A program made the position numbers and the translations under genes. A stretch of DNA of 64,000 bases from assembly GCA_022846035.1 (NCBI GenBank), contig AP025580.1:1302001-1366000 (forward strand). The letters are read 5' to 3'. The stretch comes from Christensenellaceae bacterium (GTDB lineage: Bacteria > Bacillota > Clostridia > Christensenellales > Christensenellaceae). Under the pieces are notes generated by a model, which was not told the DNA's origin, ran no database searches, and saw only the letters and a list, made by a program, of their open reading frames with translations. Positions 61,255 to 64,000 of the stretch are shown here, piece after piece. Position 1 is the first letter of the stretch. Each line of letters starts with the position of its first letter.

Positions 61255-62508
61255 TCATACTAAGAATATTTTTATTTCATCTTGTTTGACGGCTCGCTCT
61301 TCGCCTGTTTCCATTGTCTTTAACACCGCCGTGCCGTTTTCCATCTCTTCTTCGCCGATCACGATCACCGTTTTTGCACCGATCTTATCCGCATACTTAA
61401 ACTGTGCCTTAATACTGCGCGCACAGTGATCCATATCTGCTTTAATACCGCTTTCGCGCAACTCGCGCGTCAGGGCGATCGCCTTAAGACGCGCCTGCTC
61501 GCCATGCGTACACACAAACACATCCGTGATGGGCGGCTCCGGTATCCTGATCCCTTCGCTTTCCATAACCAGCAACAGACGCTCGATACCTAGTCCAAAA
61601 CCGATGCCCGGCATATCCGGCCCGCCGATCTGCTTCAATAGCTTATCATACCTGCCGCCGCCGCATACCGTACCCTGCGAGCCTATGCTATCCGAAATGA
61701 TCTCGAATACTGTCTTTGTATAATAATCGAGCCCGCGCACAATCAGCGGATTCACCGAATACTCGATCCCCAGAGCGCCAAGATACTTTTTCAGGGCGGC
61801 AAAATGCGCCTCGCATTCCTCACATAAGTGGTCGATCATCTTCGGGGCCTGCGCAACGATTTTCCGGCAGCTATCGTCCTTGCAGTCGAGGACACGCAGA
61901 GGATTGCGCTCCATGCGTTCCCTGCACGTTTCGCACAGCTCGCTTTCGTGCTCCTTTAAATAAGCTTTCAGCGTTTCGTTATACTGCGGCCTGCACTGAT
62001 CGCAGCCGATACTGTTGATATTGAGTTGGAGCTCTTTTAGCCCCACCGTTTCAAACAGGGTAAGCGCAAGGTTGATGACCTCCGCGTCGATACTCGCGTC
62101 CGCCGCGCCAAAGACCTCCACGCCAAACTGATGGTGCTCGCGCAGACGGCCGGACTGTGGTTTTTCATAGCGGAATACGGGCGCACTCAGATAATACATT
62201 TTCGTCGGCTGCGCGTTGCTCGGCAATCCGCCTTCAATAAACGCACGCACCACGCCCGCAGTACCTTCCGGCCTTAAAGTAATCGAGCGGTCTCCCTTGT
62301 CCATAAACGTATACATCTCTTTTTGTACGATGTCCGTCGTGTCGCCGACCCCGCGCAAAAAAAGCTCTGTATGCTCGAAAATCGGCGTGCGTATCTCGCG
62401 GTATCCCGCAAGCGCGGTTAATTTCCTGACGATATTTTCAATATAATGCCACTTGTAGCTGTCCTGCGGCAAAACGTCTTTTGTGCCTTTCGGCGCCTTT
62501 ACTGCCAA
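61255..62508 (-). CDS. hisS: Histidyl-tRNA synthetase
   Basis: This 417-residue class II synthetase has RTPIFEHTELFLRGVG, motif 2 MYYLSAPVFRYEKPQSGRLREHHQ, the His-binding GLDYYTKTVFE and motif 3 GIGFGLGIERLL. I start at a TTG (62508) because CCTCC on the plus strand (GGAGG) lies eight bases upstream and the product then begins MAVKAPKGTKDV, the usual N-terminus. The in-frame TTG at 62523 overlaps the ribosome site. It is controlled by the T-box just upstream. Confidence 0.95.
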   Translation of the reverse strand: MAVKAPKGTKDVLPQDSYKWHYIENIVRKLTALAGYREIRTPIFEHTELFLRGVGDTTDIVQKEMYTFMDKGDRSITLRPEGTAGVVRAFIEGGLPSNAQPTKMYYLSAPVFRYEKPQSGRLREHHQFGVEVFGAADASIDAEVINLALTLFETVGLKELQLNINSIGCDQCRPQYNETLKAYLKEHESELCETCRERMERNPLRVLDCKDDSCRKIVAQAPKMIDHLCEECEAHFAALKKYLGALGIEYSVNPLIVRGLDYYTKTVFEIISDSIGSQGTVCGGGRYDKLLKQIGGPDMPGIGFGLGIERLLLVMESEGIRIPEPPITDVFVCTHGEQARLKAIALTRELRESGIKADMDHCARSIKAQFKYADKIGAKTVIVIGEEEMENGTAVLKTMETGEERAVKQDEIKIFLV

Positions 62509-62538
62509 TTTTATTTCCTCCAAACTGATTTGAAAAAC

Positions 62539-62791
62539 AAAAAACCTCGCCCAACAAAAGGGACGAAGTCATAAAAAAACCCGCGGTACCACCCACATTG
62601 AAAGCCGATCCGGCTTTCCGCTCTCGCCTTTAACGCAGGCCTGCGCCCATAGCTAATTGCCAATGCTTTCACCACAAGAGCTCTCCGGTGTTCTTCCCTA
62701 TATCTTAAACGCACAGCCGCTCTCAGCCACGACGGCCATTCTCTTATCCGCAAGGCATATAGGTACTCTCCGTGTCATCGCCTTTTCCAAT
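62539..62791 (-). promoter_or_regulatory. T-box riboswitch of hisS-aspS, His (CAC) specifier
   Basis: On the minus strand the leader has stem I closed by CCTATAT/ATATAGG. The 3' side of the specifier loop reads GAAGAA-CAC-CGG, so CAC at 62690-62688 is a His codon in the expected place after GAA. The T-box core GGGTGGTACCGCGG lies at about 62581-62594. A terminator (stem with loop TTTTGTT, 62539-62570) ends in a U-run. Uncharged tRNA-His should stabilise the antiterminator and allow hisS-aspS transcription. Confidence 0.93.
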
Positions 62792-62797
62792 AGGTAT

Positions 62798-62826
62798 ATT
62801 ATATCCGCAAAATGAAAACGTGTCAA
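62798..62826 (-). promoter_or_regulatory. Consensus promoter of the hisS T-box operon
   Basis: On the minus strand a perfect TTGACA (62821-62826) and perfect TATAAT (62798-62803) are spaced by 17 bases, giving a start near 62791 and a leader of about 280 bases. Confidence 0.88.
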
Positions 62827-62850
62827 CAAACCGACGTCTTGCCGCACTCT

Positions 62851-64000
62851 TTAAAACAGCTCTTTTTTCCGCTCCGCCATCTCGCATGTGCGCTCGATGT
62901 AATTGGGAATATCCTTGACGTTGGCCGCGCGCTTTAAAAGATTTTCCTGCGGGTACAGCTTTTTTGATATTCCGCCGGCACCAAACGCCATTACACTTAC
63001 CGTTTCTTCCATAATGTCGATATTATAGACGGACTCTTTTCCCTGCTTTGAAAACCCGACATTTTCCATGTTGCCGCTCATGTATTTCTGGCGGTAGAGA
63101 TAATAGGGCAAATATCCCGCTTCGCTCAAAAAGTGCTGCGATTGCTCTACCATTTCCGTAACCATTCGGCTATCCAATAAATCCTGGTTTTCCAATGCAA
63201 AATCCGAAGCGTTTTTTAGCGCCAGCGTGTGTACCGTCACGTTTTCCGGTTCAAACCGTGTCACATCCGCCAGCGTACGCAGCGTATCTTCCGGCGTTTC
63301 TAAGGGTAGGCCAAGAATAATATCCGTATTGATGCTGTCAAAACCATATGTTTTTGCAAGCTCAAACGCGCGGAAAAACTCTTCGGCGCTGTGCCTACGT
63401 CCGATCCGCAACAGCGTATCGTCATTCGTTGTCTGCGCGTTGATACTGATACGGCCCGCTCCCGCATTTTTTATCATATCCAGCTTTTCCTTTGTGATCG
63501 TATCCGGACGGCCTGCCTCCACCGTAAATTCCCGTGGATTCGGAAAATGTTCCCTTACTGCACGCAGCAGCTTTGCAAACGCGGGATCGTCAAGAGCGGT
63601 CGGCGTTCCACCGCCAATATATACGGCGCGCACATGGTAGGTATCCAGCACAGGGCGCAGAAGCGAAAGCTCCCGCAGCAGGTGTTCCATATATTCGTCT
63701 TTCAGTTTTGCATTGAATTGAATGTCGCGTGATATGAACGAGCAGTATTTACAGCGCGATATACAAAACGGAATACCGATATAAATATCGAGATCCCGTT
63801 CACCAATATCCTCCATGTACGGTTTTTGCCGCCTTACAATCGTTCGGGCAAGGGAAATTTTAGGTTCAGAGACAAAATATGTTTCACGGAAGATTCGTTT
63901 TGCTTCTTCCATTCCATGTTTTTTTTCAAGCTCATGCATCAGCTTTGTCGGGCGTATGCCCGTCAGGGAGCCCCACGGCTTGTCTTCACCGTACCACGCC
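62851..64000 (-). CDS. hemZ: Coproporphyrinogen dehydrogenase HemZ (partial, 5' end outside window)
   Basis: This radical-SAM, HemN-like protein is read to the window edge. The frame stays open beyond the ATG at 63939 and the added residues (PWGSLTGIRPTKL) are characteristic of HemZ, so the true start lies outside. The cluster motif is CISRCKYCSF (CxxxCxxC), with IGGGTPTALD and GLPLETPEDTLRTL following. HemZ-type proteins are annotated for oxygen-independent coproporphyrinogen oxidation, though several Firmicute members have uncertain activity. It lies upstream of, and separate from, the hisS T-box promoter. Confidence 0.88.
   Translation of the reverse strand, partial: AWYGEDKPWGSLTGIRPTKLMHELEKKHGMEEAKRIFRETYFVSEPKISLARTIVRRQKPYMEDIGERDLDIYIGIPFCISRCKYCSFISRDIQFNAKLKDEYMEHLLRELSLLRPVLDTYHVRAVYIGGGTPTALDDPAFAKLLRAVREHFPNPREFTVEAGRPDTITKEKLDMIKNAGAGRISINAQTTNDDTLLRIGRRHSAEEFFRAFELAKTYGFDSINTDIILGLPLETPEDTLRTLADVTRFEPENVTVHTLALKNASDFALENQDLLDSRMVTEMVEQSQHFLSEAGYLPYYLYRQKYMSGNMENVGFSKQGKESVYNIDIMEETVSVMAFGAGGISKKLYPQENLLKRAANVKDIPNYIERTCEMAERKKELF

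Noticed and set aside
1-64000. Insertion sequences, prophage or integrative elements
   Set aside because: No transposase, integrase or phage-type protein is recognisable, and no long direct or inverted duplications were found by eye; short repeats could still be missed.

Overview
This 64-kb window reads as chromosomal DNA of a Gram-positive, probably anaerobic member of the Clostridia; a Christensenella-like organism would fit, but that is inference from gene content. Support for the phylum comes from several features: an IspH-ribosomal protein S1 fusion, a tRNA-His-type T-box upstream of hisS-aspS, the ftsY / ylxM-ffh-rpsP-khpA-rimM-trmD-rplS-rbgA-rnhB gene order, the Asp23/AmaP/DUF2273 trio, RNase J, HemZ, and strong GGAGG-type ribosome binding sites. 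Nearly every gene lies on the minus strand. I found no CRISPR array, transposase, phage gene or rRNA.

Region A (about 0-16 kb) is accessory metabolism and sensing. It holds a secreted NlpC/P60 hydrolase, then an aldolase / CoA-disulfide-reductase-like pair divergent from a DeoR regulator, followed by mtnA, an orphan Bce-like two-component system and a second two-component system. After these come an FGGY kinase / FucA-type aldolase / PfkB kinase operon, a solitary tRNA-Leu(UAA) on the plus strand, and a second DeoR regulator with a short OYE-type flavoenzyme. The two aldolases, MtnA, the kinases and two sugar-phosphate-type repressors suggest salvage or catabolism of deoxysugar phosphates to DHAP plus a short aldehyde. 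The first aldolase carries a long Gly/Thr/Ser-rich linker and a terminal amphipathic helix that looks like a bacterial microcompartment encapsulation peptide, although no shell gene is present here.

Region B (about 16-20 kb) has tRNA-Leu(CAG) and tRNA-Tyr, a zinc-ribbon microprotein gene beside a gene for a tandem ferritin-like protein of unknown role, and a SRAP-domain protein whose usual active-site histidine is Gln. It also has an unannotated 51-residue Lys/His-rich protein on the plus strand and a six-gene tRNA operon (Pro-Glu-Met-Asp-Phe-Thr).

Region C (about 20-64 kb) is a tightly packed housekeeping backbone, all on the minus strand. In transcription order it runs hemZ (cut by the window edge), T-box hisS-aspS-tcdA-rseC-smc-ftsY, ylxM-ffh-rpsP-khpA-rimM-trmD-rplS, rbgA-rnhB-yraN, a large double GT-C mannosyltransferase, comM-dprA-topA-trmFO-hslVU-rnj-ylbF-mltG-U32 peptidase-nfo-like-pepP-efp, asp23-amaP-DUF2273, and nusB-tsaD-like-folD-xseAB-ispA-cmk-plsC-ispH/rpsA. 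Many stop and start codons overlap, so large parts are probably translationally coupled operons. Start codons were revised wherever a Shine-Dalgarno sequence or a required N-terminal residue decided them.
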